Of a stretch of DNA of 64,000 nt, positions 22,293 to 34,819 are shown one piece after another. How positions within the stretch are numbered: position 1 is the stretch's first letter; each line of letters starts with the position of its first letter. This stretch comes from Rhynchonema sp. JSB1_4. Lineage: Eukaryota; Nematoda; Chromadorea; Monhysterida; Xyalidae. The translations under genes and the position numbers were made by a program. The stretch is from assembly GCA_030248065.1 (NCBI GenBank), contig JASAMV010003218.1:62001-126000 (forward strand). Reading direction: 5' to 3'. The notes beneath the pieces are model-generated. The model searched no databases and was not told the origin of the DNA. It worked only from the letters and a program-made list of their open reading frames with translations.

Positions 22293-23712
22293 GTGACTGA
22301 CTGGTCTGTAATGGCTGGATTGGTTTGAAAATGATTAGATAAAATGAATAAATTTCCTGACTGAAACTAGAACTAAAGTGCGCTTGTTCGTTTGTGTTTG
22401 CTCATTCCTCACTCAATCATCCCTTGTTTCTTTTTCTGGCTTGATATCATGAGTTCGTGGCCGCGAAACTTATCATGCCTTTCGCGGGGCATTAATCTTG
22501 ACTGTCCGCGCAAACTTTTTCCATTTTTATAACGTATTACAGTTGTTTTGCACATCTCTCATGCTTTCTCAGTGTTGGTGAACGTATTATGTTGGTATTG
22601 ATATGTACACAATCAAATGCCTTCCACTGCCTTTCTGCACGGCTGTCTGATGTTTCAAGCTAGATTTAAACATCAGTTTTGCCAAGTTCAGTCCAGTTCA
22701 CGCTCAGTTACCAAGAAAACCATTGCAAACGAACTCTGGTTCAGTTCGCCTTTGCTTTGACAACCTTTTCCTCTTCAAAATCAAGGACATGTAATTGTAA
22801 GTGAGCATCGCACTCATGCCTTGTCATTTTGCGTGGGTATTGTAAAAACCAGGTCGAAGGTTGAAGAGTGGTAAGCTTAATGGGGTGATTTGATGCATGT
22901 TTTATCATGTGCGGATTATTCTTGTCTCTCTTGTCTCTGTAATCAATAACTGTCCCATTCGCAGCATTCTTGGGTCTGCCTGCAGTCAACAAGTATCCCC
23001 CTCACAGCGTGGTTGTTGTTCACGGAAGACAAGAAAGGGATAAAGCAGGAAAGACAATAAAGACAATAATTATTCTTCTGACAGAGGAACACGCGAGGCC
23101 GACTGAGAATGACCGAAAAATAAACGAAAAGAGAAAAATTTTGAAATCCTTACGCGGAGATAGAATTCACACAAACGGGAATCTAACCGACCCGACACTG
23201 CCGTGTCCTAATTGTGCTGAGGTCTCTTTTCAGGCTTTAAATCAGGCGTGGACATGAGAAATGTGCAAAGATCTTCCTGGCTGGGGCCTAAGCCCCCTAA
23301 GTGTCCCAAATGTCCAAAAAATCGCGCGCGCCAACGTGCTGTTGGATGCTGCAAACGCCAGTGTTTGTGTCACGATTCAGAAACACAGACTGCTTGCAAA
23401 TGAGAAAAAACAGGATGCAAGGGTGTTCATGATCATCAGCACTGAGTTCACATTTTTGTGACATTGAAACGGGGTGGAAACGCGGCCCAACCGCTGAAAC
23501 TCATTGACGTTATCCCCAAGTGTCAACCAGCGATAACCACGCGAAACATCACATTCAAAATGAAGGGGTCCGTTTACACTGGCATGGCACTGCATGTCTT
23601 GAACAAATGCTTTGCTCGCTTTTCCTTATCATTTCGCTTGATACTTTGGCATGTTCACACCATCAATGATTTCCTCTTCAAACATCGAACTTCGTGAGAC
23701 TTTTCACTTCGC
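22293..23712. other. Intergenic stretch, no gene recognised
   Basis: Only short open frames without recognisable motifs. The longest, near 22970-23257, has a basic composition and no family signature. I cannot support an exon here. Confidence 0.4.
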
Positions 23713-23832
23713 AGGGCCTGGTCCACAGAAACCGAACAGACGTAAACATAAAAAGAGAAAATTTCGCTTGCGATTTTCTTTTTATCTGTGTATGTTTGTG
23801 TAATTCGGTTTCTGTGGATCGTGCCCTGCGGC
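23713..23832. mobile_element. Short palindromic element with CAGGGC ends
   Basis: About 120 bp. The left half, CAGGGCCTGGTCCACAGAAA then CCGAA, is mirrored by TTCGGTTTCTGTGGATCGTG then CCCTG; AAAGAGAAAATTT and its complement continue the stem. CAGGG ends suggest a hAT-type MITE; no target duplication could be fixed. Confidence 0.65.
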
Positions 23833-24332
23833 TGCTTGCTCGTCAGGTTCGCTCGGTTCTGGGGCAAGAAGATCCGTCCTCTTCATTATTTCCGACCGAA
23901 ACCGCTACTGATCGGACCGGGACTGGAAAGACGATTGGTTGAGAAAGAGCCTATCAGCCCAGCTGCCTGGCGTTGGCCCCAGTAACAGAACGCCACCCAA
24001 ACGATCCTCCCGGTCTCCGGCCTTCTGTGAAAACAGCGCTCTGTGACTGGACGTGTGTGCGATTGGTTTTTTCGATGTATTAATTATCAACTTTTAGTTG
24101 TTTGGGCAGAAAATTGCAAGGCCGCGGACACCAAGCTTATTTGAACTCATTGGGACAAACAGAGGATCAATATCAAACCCCCTTCGTTCTATTGGCGGCG
24201 GCAACACGGTATATATGATCAGGTTAATAATACAAAAAAAGGCTGAAATTTTTATTGCAATCTTTCAGACACTCAGAGGCCAAGCCAAGCCATAAAGCCT
24301 CATCATTTTAATAACATAAAGGCCTAACTATA

Positions 24333-24663
24333 TATAGTCCGTCCATCAGCTCATGTCACTTGTGTTGCTGTTGGCTGGCTTGTTCCCTTCCTTACCGTTC
24401 TAATGAAAGAGAAATTGAGTGTGGCCCATTTTGCAAAAAAGACTGAAAAAATGATAGAATGTGTCGAAAAAGGTTGAATTCGATCAAATTTAAAATTAAA
24501 TTAAATTAAAATGGATAAAACACGTCGATTTCATAAAAATCACAATTTGGAAGCACAAATATTTTTTTCCGAAACTCAATTTCTCTTTCATTGGAACGTG
24601 GAGGAAGGAAACAAGTCGGCCAGTAGCGTCACAAAAGTGACATGAGCTGATGGACGGACTATA
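24333..24663. mobile_element. MITE with TATAGTCCGTCCATCAGC ends
   Basis: A 29-bp inverted terminal repeat (TATAGTCCGTCCATCAGCTC, then ATGTCACTT) is followed inward by a second inverted block around GAAAGAGAAATTGAGT. The central part is AT-rich and non-coding. TA is present at both tips. It ends one base before another inverted-repeat element. Confidence 0.85.
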
Positions 24664-24785
24664 CGTTGTTCGCTCACTCAACACGAAACAAAACCTCGCG
24701 CGCTCACTGGCTGGCTGGCACGCGCGTGAGAACCAATCAGCGTGGGAAAATTTGTTTCGTGTTGCGTGGGAGAACGAAGTATAAG
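24664..24785. mobile_element. Short MITE beside the previous element
   Basis: About 120 bp, with inverted arms GTTCGCTCACTCAACACGAA / TTTGTTTCGTGTTGCGTGG and GAACGAA at the end. It lies immediately 3' of the PAN/TSP1 stop codon on the other strand, probably in that gene's 3' flank or UTR. Confidence 0.7.
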
Positions 24786-24815
24786 TTGGGCCTTGACACT
24801 GATTTTGCATGTATT

Positions 24816-27800
24816 TCAACAATCGACAGGCGGATAGCAGGCGACCGTTCTGAATGATTCGTCAAAGTGCACGCCCTGATTGTCGCAGTCCGGCGGTCCC
24901 CCTGTCGGGCGTCGTGCACAGCAATGTTTAATCGGATTACATCGCGCCGACGCCCCGCGACTCAGAAACTCGCGGAATTGTCTCAGATCAAAGTTGACGC
25001 CTTCACATGATTGTGTTTCAATTCGATGATTGCAATTTTCGCCGCGTTCTCTTTCCTCAATCGAGCAGGTCCATTGTCTCGACCGGGTTGCGCCGGGCGA
25101 CTCGCAACGTGTCCATTCAGTCCAGAAGCCCCGATCAAAACCAGAACCGGATGTTTGTGGGTCATCATCAGTGCAGCCGGTCTCGAAATACCTCACGTTA
25201 GCACCCGGGCTGTCGACCAATTCAACGTCAGTCGCTGTGTGCACAGTCAGGGCACAATTGTAGGTGGTCTCGTTGTGAAAGTACATGCCGGCGTTACAGG
25301 GTGAGCCAAAAAGTATCTCAGAATCGAGACAAACAGTCAGGCACTCGAGGAATGACGATGCGTTGATAATTGCATGCATGTCACCGTTGAGTGTGTAGTC
25401 GTCGAACACCGGGTACGGATCTGAGATGGCATTATGTATACGGTTGGGGGGGCAGGTATCAAACTTAGCGATCGGTTCTAATCTCTTATCTGATCCCGCT
25501 CACATAATATTTTTTTGCTCTTATGTATACTTTACGATTTACTGATGCCACAAATTCCAACCAGCGTGGAAGTTGTCTTCTCTAGAGCTGATAATCAACT
25601 TTTACGCTGGTCAAAATAGACAAATTTAAAAAAAGCTCGTGTGATCAAAACAGTTCGGTTTCCAGCCGATCACAGAGTTTGATACCGCCCAATACGATCG
25701 ACAAAGAGCTGCTCACAAAAAGCAATCAGTATAAACGTTTGGCAAATGTTGATGCTATAAAGCGAAAAAACCAACCGGGACACTTTCTGGTGCCGGGTGT
25801 GTCGACGCATTGTTTCATGAACAAATCAACACCAACTTCGTGTCGCAGAGTGTTTGTGTGTGCGGATGTGTGCACCGTGCACGTGTTGGTGCGGCTGTCG
25901 TAGACCACGGCTGAGCACGACACCTGACATCGGTAGAAGGCTCATATCATTAAACAGGGATCTAGGGCACTGGTTCCCGTTCAATTTTGACCAATGTATG
26001 ACGGTTAAGCCGTTTCATTATTGAGAAATTTATTCATTGTTGTTGAGCAACGGGCAAATTTGTAGTTGCGCAACCTTGTCATTCCACGGCAGTGTGCCTG
26101 TGCGACACACACGCACGCATTCATCGGGATCATCAAGCTCGATCGCGATTTGATTCTGGTCTGGCGGCAGGGTCATGTCGGGATGCCACGTGAAACGCAC
26201 CTGCACGGAAAAGCAGAGTCAGTGTAAATTGTACAATTTGCTGGCACTTCTTGTTGACACATTCCTCATTTACTCATGAGGGCATGTGGATGAGCAGCAG
26301 CATCACGTTGTTAGACCTGGCAGCGCTGGGTGACCACAGCACACTGTTTTATGTTTTTGTCCGAAGTTGCGACTGGCCCACGGCTCTGTTCACACAAGCC
26401 TCCCCCGAGCGGGTGCCGAGCCGGAACATTGTAACGGTTTTCTCTACATGCGCAGTCGGACCACATAAATATGGCTCGAAACTTCTTGTTCCACCGTGTT
26501 TTGAAGGTCATGCATACGATTAAGCAGTGACAAGCAAATGGCCGAGCCGAACGTACAAATGATCACGTGTGGCAATGAAGTTACCTTACACATAGAATAT
26601 GGGAGTTCCACTAGACGCACGATATCATTAGGAATGTTTTCCTACCTCAGTGATCAAAATCTGTCTTCAAACTTGCGCATTAGGTCATCTTGAGCAAGTG
26701 AGTTTGCAAATAAGACAAACTCTACGTACATAGGTACACGACATATGTATTATTTTGACATGTCATGCACGTTGAACCAAATGCCGTCAATGTGCCATCT
26801 GTGCCCATAATTTGACTTGCTGCACATAAACGGAGTGCCGAATAGCTGATTCCGGCGTCTTACATTCATGCGTGTCATATTTATGCGCGACTACAAAACA
26901 TTTAAATTTTGTACACAGTACACGTCGCCGGCTTCGTGCACCTTGCCCCATCGTCCACGTTTGCCAAGGACCTGTCTTTCTTCTTTTGCTATTGCAAATT
27001 CCGTGCATGCATGACTGCATGACTGCGATAAACAATCCAGCTCTCCTGCTCGGTTGAAACCCAGGCCCGACCTGCTATCGACCCCGACAATTTTGCTGAA
27101 TCTAAGTTTGCCCAATGCCTACCGACTGCCACGGTTCACATCCGTCGCCTTGCAATGGTGCACTTGTTGTGGGTGGCATGGTTGATGTGGTCGTGGTCCA
27201 GGTTGTCTGTGGTCGATTAGTGAACGGCCATTGTGTGCTGGTCGTCGTTGTCGGACCACACAATCCGTTGGGTCGAAAATGTGCACTGCCCGCGTGCGGT
27301 ACCACTTTGGACAACCAACCGAACGAACAATCGGTGTCGCCGCGCACATTTCTGCAATATGAACGCTCACGCAGTTGCCCGTGACCAGTGTACTACACTG
27401 GTCACCCCGCGTTTCAGAATGTATTACACTGGTCAACTATCGTACTACTCTGATTCACACCGGCGCTCAAAAGAAGTGGCATCAGTGATCTCAAGTTACA
27501 CATGATAACGCACAAAAGTCAGTGTGTGACCAAACAGAACCGATCCGATCACCAAGTTCGGTGGCACTTAGCCACTCTACTGGCACTAAGTCATTATGAT
27601 ATTGATATACCTGACAGACGCATCATACTGCGGCGGCACATACACGGTCACATTGTAGATCAGGCATTTGCCGTGGTCGTAGTCCAACGCCCGGCACTCA
27701 ACCAAACCCAACTGATTGCATTTGCGTAGACAATCCGGCTGAAATATGACTGCGGTGCACTGTATGTTCCGTTTCACACATAAGCACAACTCACATTTGA

Positions 27801-30800
27801 CTCCGTCCCATCCCCTCACTAACCAAACTGATGGGATAATACGCCAGGTTGGGCCGTGGCACGCAGATGCCTACCGAATTCTCCCAAACATCAAAGCAGC
27901 CATAGAATTCGGACAAGTCCGTGACACTGGCTGCCGATTGTACATTGTGTTCAGGCTGACGACCCGGCCCAGACTGCGACCCGCGGTTGTTGTTGTTGTT
28001 ATTGCCAAGCACGGGCAACAGTTGGAGCAGTCGTTGCAATAGATTGGCCATCATAAACGATGTGATCACATCATACCAGATAATTTTAATCAATAATCAA
28101 GTTTCGAAGCTTGTTAATTTGTCTAAAACATTGCCGTCGTGGCTTCATATTCATGGTACATAAGCGTTCTTGCAAAAACCACTGGAAAAACTTATGTACA
28201 TGCGCCAAAATAAACACTTCCACAACGTCAACCGCAGTCTAGTATGTCAAAATGCACATTTGTGTTACCCAGTGCAAGTTAAACGAAGTTATGTGATTGA
28301 TCGTGTGACACGGGACTAACGTCACATGAAGGGCAATCTGTGTGTCTTGCACTCAGGTATCGTATAAATGCTCAACCGCAAAAATACCTTCAAAAAAGTG
28401 AGCAATCATTCTTATGTATTTTAGTGCCAATAGTATAGCAGACGTTCACAGAAGCGCATACATACGACAGTACGTGTAGTATTGGTCGCACAATGACCAT
28501 ATAAGAATTCATCAAAATGAATCCTGATTTTCACGTTCAGTCACTCTTAACCACTGTGCTATTTGTGATTCTCACAAAACATTTTCAGCTGAAAAAATCA
28601 GCAACAACCACGTTGCCGCAGCAAACATCCCCTTTCTGCGTTTTGTGTGTTCCCACCACCCTTCCCCCCCCCCCCCCCCCTTTCCAAAAAAAACCACCTC
28701 CAACTCTCCCAAACACTCCCCCCCCCCCGCCTACCGGTTTCAGTACGCGGGGGTGGACTTTGTCAACTCTGACAGTCAACCACAATCCGAAAAGCAGCAT
28801 GTGTGGAGGATGCGGTGCAGTGATTTTATTGGATTTGCTTGCAGTACGATTTTACAAGGGTTGTGCGCTGTGTATGGAGGAAGAGTATGTATTTACAGCG
28901 ATTGGTCATGAGTTATGTAAGCTCATGCCTATTGTTCGTGGTGGATGGAACTGGTTTTGGTTGTACATATGACGCAAAGGTTTAGGACATAGTGTGCCAA
29001 CATATGGCTGATTAAACACGAGTTTTCACACAGCCCGACCTTGTTAGTTCTGGTGGAATGAAACATTTGAAATAATAATAAGGTTCGAAATATTTCCCTG
29101 CTGGGGATCACGGAATCATAAGAAAGCTTGTTCTGTAGAAAAGCCATTCGTTCGGATAAGCAAACGAAAAACATAGAGGTTACAGACATGACTGGACAGT
29201 GTGAGCCACTCCCACAGTGATAAACAAAGCACATGTGCTCTACATAATACACCAAACCAAGCTTGACCGATCAGCCACACCACACCGACGTGATCACTAA
29301 GATTCAAAACCAGCCGTACGTCATAAAATATAAAATAGAAAACGAGAGTCGAGCTCATTTTTTTCATACTGCACTGAAAACAGAAAGTCCGTGTCTTCAC
29401 TTATCCTCGTTGCAGTTGCCAATCTGTCGCTCACAGAGTCGCGGACTAGATTCAATTCGCGGGCACGCCCTATATCGTTGCCTCATGCCCGTACGACGGT
29501 CGCACCGACTCCACGTGCCCCACTGCGCACTGGTCGTCAACAGATTGGTCCTGTTGTGCACTGGTGTCGCCGCCTGACCACTACCGTCGCTCGGCGGGGT
29601 GTCTAAAAATATGTATGTTGCAAACAGTGGCAGGTACAGGCTGTAGGTATGTACCCGCTTAGTCGTTGCCGCACGATTAGCCACAAGAAGGCACGTCGAA
29701 AAAATCGCGCGCTTCGCGCGTCAAATGAACGCACGTTCACTGGCTTCTGGCGGCTCAGATCAGTGGGTTTGAGTTCAGTTTACTGATCAATCCGATTCAA
29801 CTAATTATTGTGATCATTCATCATCCGCGTGTTCCCGGTCCCATTTTTGGAAGGCATAAACAAAATGTCCTATTTTCGAAACATCTGCATTGTAGTCATC
29901 ATTTGTGACTGGGTCCTGTGAGAGCGACCGAAAATCAATCATGATAAATAGTTTTTTTGTTATCTCGTGTTTTATGCTCCCGGCGAACGCGAAACAAAAC
30001 CGAACGTACCGAAAGCACTCCTAGCAGCAAGCAGCACTTCACGATGGTTCTTGCCCCGAATCCGGACGCGATCCGAAAAGGCCATAAATTCCGTGAATGG
30101 ATTATCACCACTGTTCAGACATCGCATTTCGAAATAATCGGCCTCCTCGCCCGCTTGTTGTGGATTGAACAGGTCCGGATGGTCGCCTGACATTTGTTTG
30201 TACAATTGTATAATGAATCAAAGCATTGGATAATCGTGACAAAAGCTGCCGGTGCCCAAAATCTGTCTCAATGTTTATACACATCAGAACTACAGTTTTG
30301 GGACTGCCTAGTGCACTGAAACATCACATAAACCGACCGGCTGTAACGCTGTTGAGCACACAGTTTTCGATGAGCGGCGGCGGTGCCGAGAAGAACACGC
30401 CCGATGCGCAGTTGAAGCCGAAATTCATAACCTGAAATATTAGTTCTGGCAGACAAACGGTGTGTGCGTCGGGCTATAAGCGCCGACAAGCAGCACGATG
30501 TGGGTTCGACACGCACCGAGTTCATGCATATTTGCAGACATTCAGTCAGAGTTTTGGCATCCACTACGGTCTCGGCGAATCCAGTGAGCACCATGCCTGG
30601 CTGGACCAGTGTGGGTGTGTCGCAACCGCGGAAGTCGTTGTCCACTATGCAGACCTGCAGCTAAGCACTCTTACAAGAAAATGGATGAGTTTATAAATGA
30701 ACATGTCGTTCATATGTATGTGTGTATATTTGATCGATTGACATCGAACTACGCTAAGATGTGACATTATCACATCAGTGAGTTGTGAAGTAATTCAATG

Positions 30801-33790
30801 CTGTTTTTACAGACGCATCAGCACACCGGACATCGTCAGTGTGAATGCACCATAGTTGGTCACATGACCTCGAAATATGGGCGAAAGTTCACTGACAAGT
30901 TGAATGACAGAAAATAGCGTATAATACGACTTCTTGGACGACCAATGCTGTACACATGCCCAGGTACAGGTGGAACAATAGACGTCAGTGCTTTTGCTGT
31001 CACGTTTTTTATTACTTACGTCGGCAACATTCGGGTCCTGTCTGGTGTTTTCTCACAACAGTTTCTTCAACCAACATTTCACCTTTTCATAATACGCCAT
31101 CGAGTCACTGGGCACCAACGGCAGGAAAGTGTCGTCCCGAACTTGCAGTGACATTTCGCAGTCACGATTCAACGAATTGTAGTCCACCGACCGGCACGGC
31201 ACCTGTCGACAAACAACAACGCACAATATTGATGGAATTGCCTGCCTGATTTGTCAAGGAGCATTTGATTGTGTAAAAGTTATTGTCACAGTCGCCGATG
31301 ATGAACTTTGCACTGGTCAAAGTTAGGGCATCAGTAAATCTGGAAACATGCGCAACATAAAAAGTGTCAATCGGATCTACGTACCTTGGTCACTTGACTT
31401 CTTCTCATTAAGAATTGTACGACATAGTAATTTTGTCACTATGTTTGACCAGGAAAAGCTGTTTATATGAAGTGTGGGAGCTATTACTACACTGGTCAAA
31501 TTCACTCAGATTCACCATGTGAAAGGAGTACTGTACCTGTCGTCCCCCAGGTGCCCGATTCTGTGTGCACGCAGCCAAACATTCATCGAGACTTTGTGCC
31601 TGAAAGACGAAGTCCCCGCTGCCAACCAACTGCTGTGATTCGATCTGTATGTAACGAACTGATTCACCGTCGGCGCATGTGGCCTCGCCTGGAATTGGGC
31701 GCGGCGTTGTTGTTGTGGTCTGAAGTTTGAGAGACTTGTAGTAACATTTGAAATTTTGTTTCATATCTGTATAATCATGGCGCGTGTGTTAGCATACACA
31801 CCATGTGCCGCAAAATTATTATAATCTTCGTGTGTCTTTGACGCATAGCTGTCCTTTCTGGACGCAGATTCTCACGCAGCAAAAATGGCGTTCCCATAAT
31901 TATAGCACGTGCTATGCTACAACACGTAACATCGACAATAAACTGACCAGACCCCAAATTAACCGTTGTCGTCGTTGTTGTGGTTGTGGTCGTCGGCGGC
32001 GGCTGTACCGTGCCGCTTCCACACACCGGACCCGAGAACATTGTGCGTCTGTAGTGCGTCTGCCCCTCGCATGGCACCAATTTGGGACCAGCACAGTACG
32101 TTGTTGCGGTGTTCGGTGGGGGTCGAGGACCTGTCACCGAAATTTCAATAAAATCAGTAAAACGCGCGCTTCGCGGTCATCAAATCAGATGTGGCGTAGT
32201 CACTCAATTGTCTATTTTTATACTGACAGTTCTGCGTGCAACAAACATGAAAGTTGTTCAAGACAAACAGACAACTTGACGTGTGAACAAAACAAACGAT
32301 TATCCAGTTTGACTTCGATTCTTTGAAATTTTTAAAGTTAGGATATAAAAAATTAAACGGTTCAATAGACCAACCCCACCGCCCCCAATGGTGTGGGTGA
32401 TGTTGCACATCGCCATCCACCGGCGTTGCGTGTGTGCTGGCGGGCAACACTCCGGCACCTGATTAAAGTTTATTTTTGTCTATTCTGCATCAATACAGGC
32501 ACTAAGGCTGTGAGCAGATAAACGCGGAATGGCAGATTTCTGCATTCCGCATTCCGCGTTTATCTGCTCACCTTTGCGGAATTCTGCATTTCTGCAAGTA
32601 AATTTATGCTTTTGGTCAAACCTCTCAGTTGCTGTTTGCGTTAACACGCAACATTTTGAGGTCAGCACGCTGGAAGTTGTCATCGTCACCCAAGCACGCA
32701 CCATTCCGCAAAGGTGAGCAGATAAACGCGGAATGCGGAATGCAAAAATCTGCCATTCCGCGCGCGTTTATCTGCTAACCAATTTCCGCATTTCGAGTTT
32801 ATCTGCTCACAGCCTAAGTGTAGGCGACATTTTGAATTCCAGCCAACCTGGCGGGCCCGTTTGACGTTTCAGGCGCGAATCATCGTTGTTGGCTTGTTGT
32901 GGATCATCAAAGAACGGTCTGTAAATGCACTGCAAATTGACAATGAGTGCATTGCAATGATGTTTCAAACACATGAAAGGTACAGCACCTTATCACAGAA
33001 ATTATTTAATTATCATGGACTAAAAAAGCTTTAGTTCGCCAAACGACTGAACGTTGTAGAATTTGTGTGCTTTCGGTTTTAGGATTTTTCACACTATGAT
33101 GCACTTGCCATGCCACAAGGTAAAAAAATCACGTCACCTGAGATAGTGCACCCGAGTTTCATCGAACAGCTGACATCGCTGTTTACTGTGGTGATAATCG
33201 ATTGATGTACATGAGAATGTGGTGGTGCTCACACACAAGCGCATGCATTCCTCCACTGACACGATCTGGGGGGGGGGGGGTAAAACGGAAATATTCCGTG
33301 AAAGTAGACAGGTAAGATACACTCTCCGCTCCTTATGGTGACTGGATCGCGGCACCCGTCCGTTTCTGTCGCAGTGTTAACCGAATATTCACACAATATA
33401 TAAAACGACAAGAGGTTGAGAAATACACACTGATGATTGGTTCACAATATCGTGGGAGCTTAAACAGGACACACTTACAGTATATTTATATGTAAAAAAC
33501 TACGGCCAACCAACTTGATGTGTGACTTTCGGCTGAACACACTTCAGCTGTTGTCCCTGGTAGGCGATGAAACATCTGCTGTGTGATATGTACTGTCTGG
33601 GTTTGGCCACTGGTTCGGGTTCCGGTTCCGGGTCCGGTTTGGTGCCGGGTGACGGAACAACGTATGGCTTGAGAACGCCGAAGCCGAATCCGTGGTTAGG
33701 TACAATTGAACCGGGTCCGATCACAGGCATGAACTGGCATCTTGCCTCATGCACACCAGCCATGACAAGCATCAACATTAATTGGCACAT
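24816..33790 (-). CDS. Secreted multi-domain PAN/apple and thrombospondin type-1 protein
   Basis: I do not know a named orthologue. About 18-19 exons; firm ones are 33515-33790, 33138-33265, 32848-32918, 32375-32458, 31964-32130, 31537-31719, 31083-31202, 30517-30654, 30338-30431, 30010-30186, 29401-29602, 27611-27738, 27123-27351, 26075-26200, 25776-25923 and 24816-25420. Exons near 27824-28010, 26895-26975 and 26330-26460 are less certain. The start gives a signal peptide (MCQLMLMLVMAGVHEARC) and then a PEPEPEP linker. Six PAN-like modules follow (e.g. EECMRLC, DECLAAC, TECLQIC, CLRKCNQ, DECVRVC, LECLTVC). Between them are TSP1-like segments (WGTWSRCDRRTGMRQRYRAC, GPWQTWTMGQGARSRRR, FWTEWTRCESPGATRSRQW) and Thr-rich linkers. 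The last exon ends CYPPVDC-stop. No membrane segment was seen, so an extracellular matrix or adhesion role is inferred. Confidence 0.85.
28479..28625. repeat. Truncated copy of the TATTGGTCGCACAATGAC MITE
   Basis: About 120 bp closely matching 47380-47520: the end ATTGGTCGCACAATGACCAT, then TAAGAATTC, GATTTTCACGTTCAGTCACT and AACATTTTCAGCTGAAAA. The right inverted end is absent here. It lies in the intron between the third TSP1-bearing exon and the fourth PAN module, followed by long C-runs. Confidence 0.8.
32500..32820. mobile_element. MITE with CACTWAGGCTGTGAGC ends in a PAN/TSP1 intron
   Basis: A 24-bp inverted terminal repeat (CACTAAGGCTGTGAGCAGAT then AAAC, mirrored as CACTTAGGCTG...). 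The core motif GTGAGCAGATAAACGCGGAA and its complement recur several times within, making nested hairpins. No coding potential. It ends 27 bp from a coding exon. Confidence 0.88.
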
Positions 33791-34819
33791 TTTCTGGCAA
33801 AGTTTTTGGCCTCACCCTATACAGAATGGACTGATTTTGTAATTTACGGAATTTTGTAAACAAGTTTACTCATAAAACCGTTAGCGGTGTTTGCAAACGT
33901 TTTTGCATTTCATTCACAAATCATTTTACCATATTTCAAAAATTTGTTAAAATGAGCGAAAAAACATGATTGCGCACTGTACAAGCCCATGTGCAATGTG
34001 CAGTGTGTCTGAAAAGAAACATGTTAAAAATAAGAACGTTAAATAAAATTATCATGTGCAATACAGCACATTATAACGAATGCGGAGGTGTATGTTTCAA
34101 TGTTTGACGTAAGTAAAGGAAAGGCAAAGGTCGTTATGTGCGCACACAAGTTCAGAATTACCATATGCGCCCGCATCTCTCTTGGAAATTAGTACTCAAC
34201 GAAACGCTTCTTGTGACGTTATTGTTATGTTACATCTTCCTAAACCGGATTGCTTGATCTCGCACTCTCTCACGTAGGGAAGCTTGGCCGCCGCTGTCGA
34301 AGTTATAGGGTGGCCCAATCTTTCTCAGTCAGTCAGTCACAAGAAACAGAAACAATGTGTATGTATCTCTATGCCCAGCTCTACCAGGCCAAAGTATGAG
34401 AGTGCAAACATCAGAAGGAAGATTGCAGTTGCATTTAAAAATGTGAATTTTGACCAATTTTTTTAACGATAGCAGTACGAATATGGAAATTTTCAACCGC
34501 CCTATAAATTTGGACTTGAGCTGCCCACACGGTAGTACGCGTTTTAAATAAAAAAGTTTTCTTCGCAGGAAACGTGCAAAGTGTTTTGTTCAAAAATGCA
34601 TGTTTTTTCGGCCCATTGATTGAAAACCGTCTCGCCTGCAAGCCGGTATGAATAAATTTTGTTCAAGGTCAAACAGCAGTGTCGAAAACGCTAATGGTAT
34701 TAAAATGCTCACGAAATATTGTAATCGAATTTCCTCAAAACGAAGGGAGACTGCTTTATTTGCGCTTGAGTTTATGCCATGATCAGGTGCACGTGAATAT
34801 AGCACAACCATCAAATTAA
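33791..34819. other. Intergenic, between the PAN/TSP1 start and the transporter stop
   Basis: About 1 kb of AT-rich DNA between two minus-strand genes. It must hold the PAN/TSP1 promoter and 5' UTR and the transporter 3' UTR. I see no exon and no clear repeat. Confidence 0.4.

Noticed and set aside
24816..33790. Several separate PAN or TSP1 genes instead of one
   Set aside because: Only one signal peptide and one terminal stop fit, and phases link most exons in a row. A split remains possible around 28.0-29.4 kb where one junction is unresolved.
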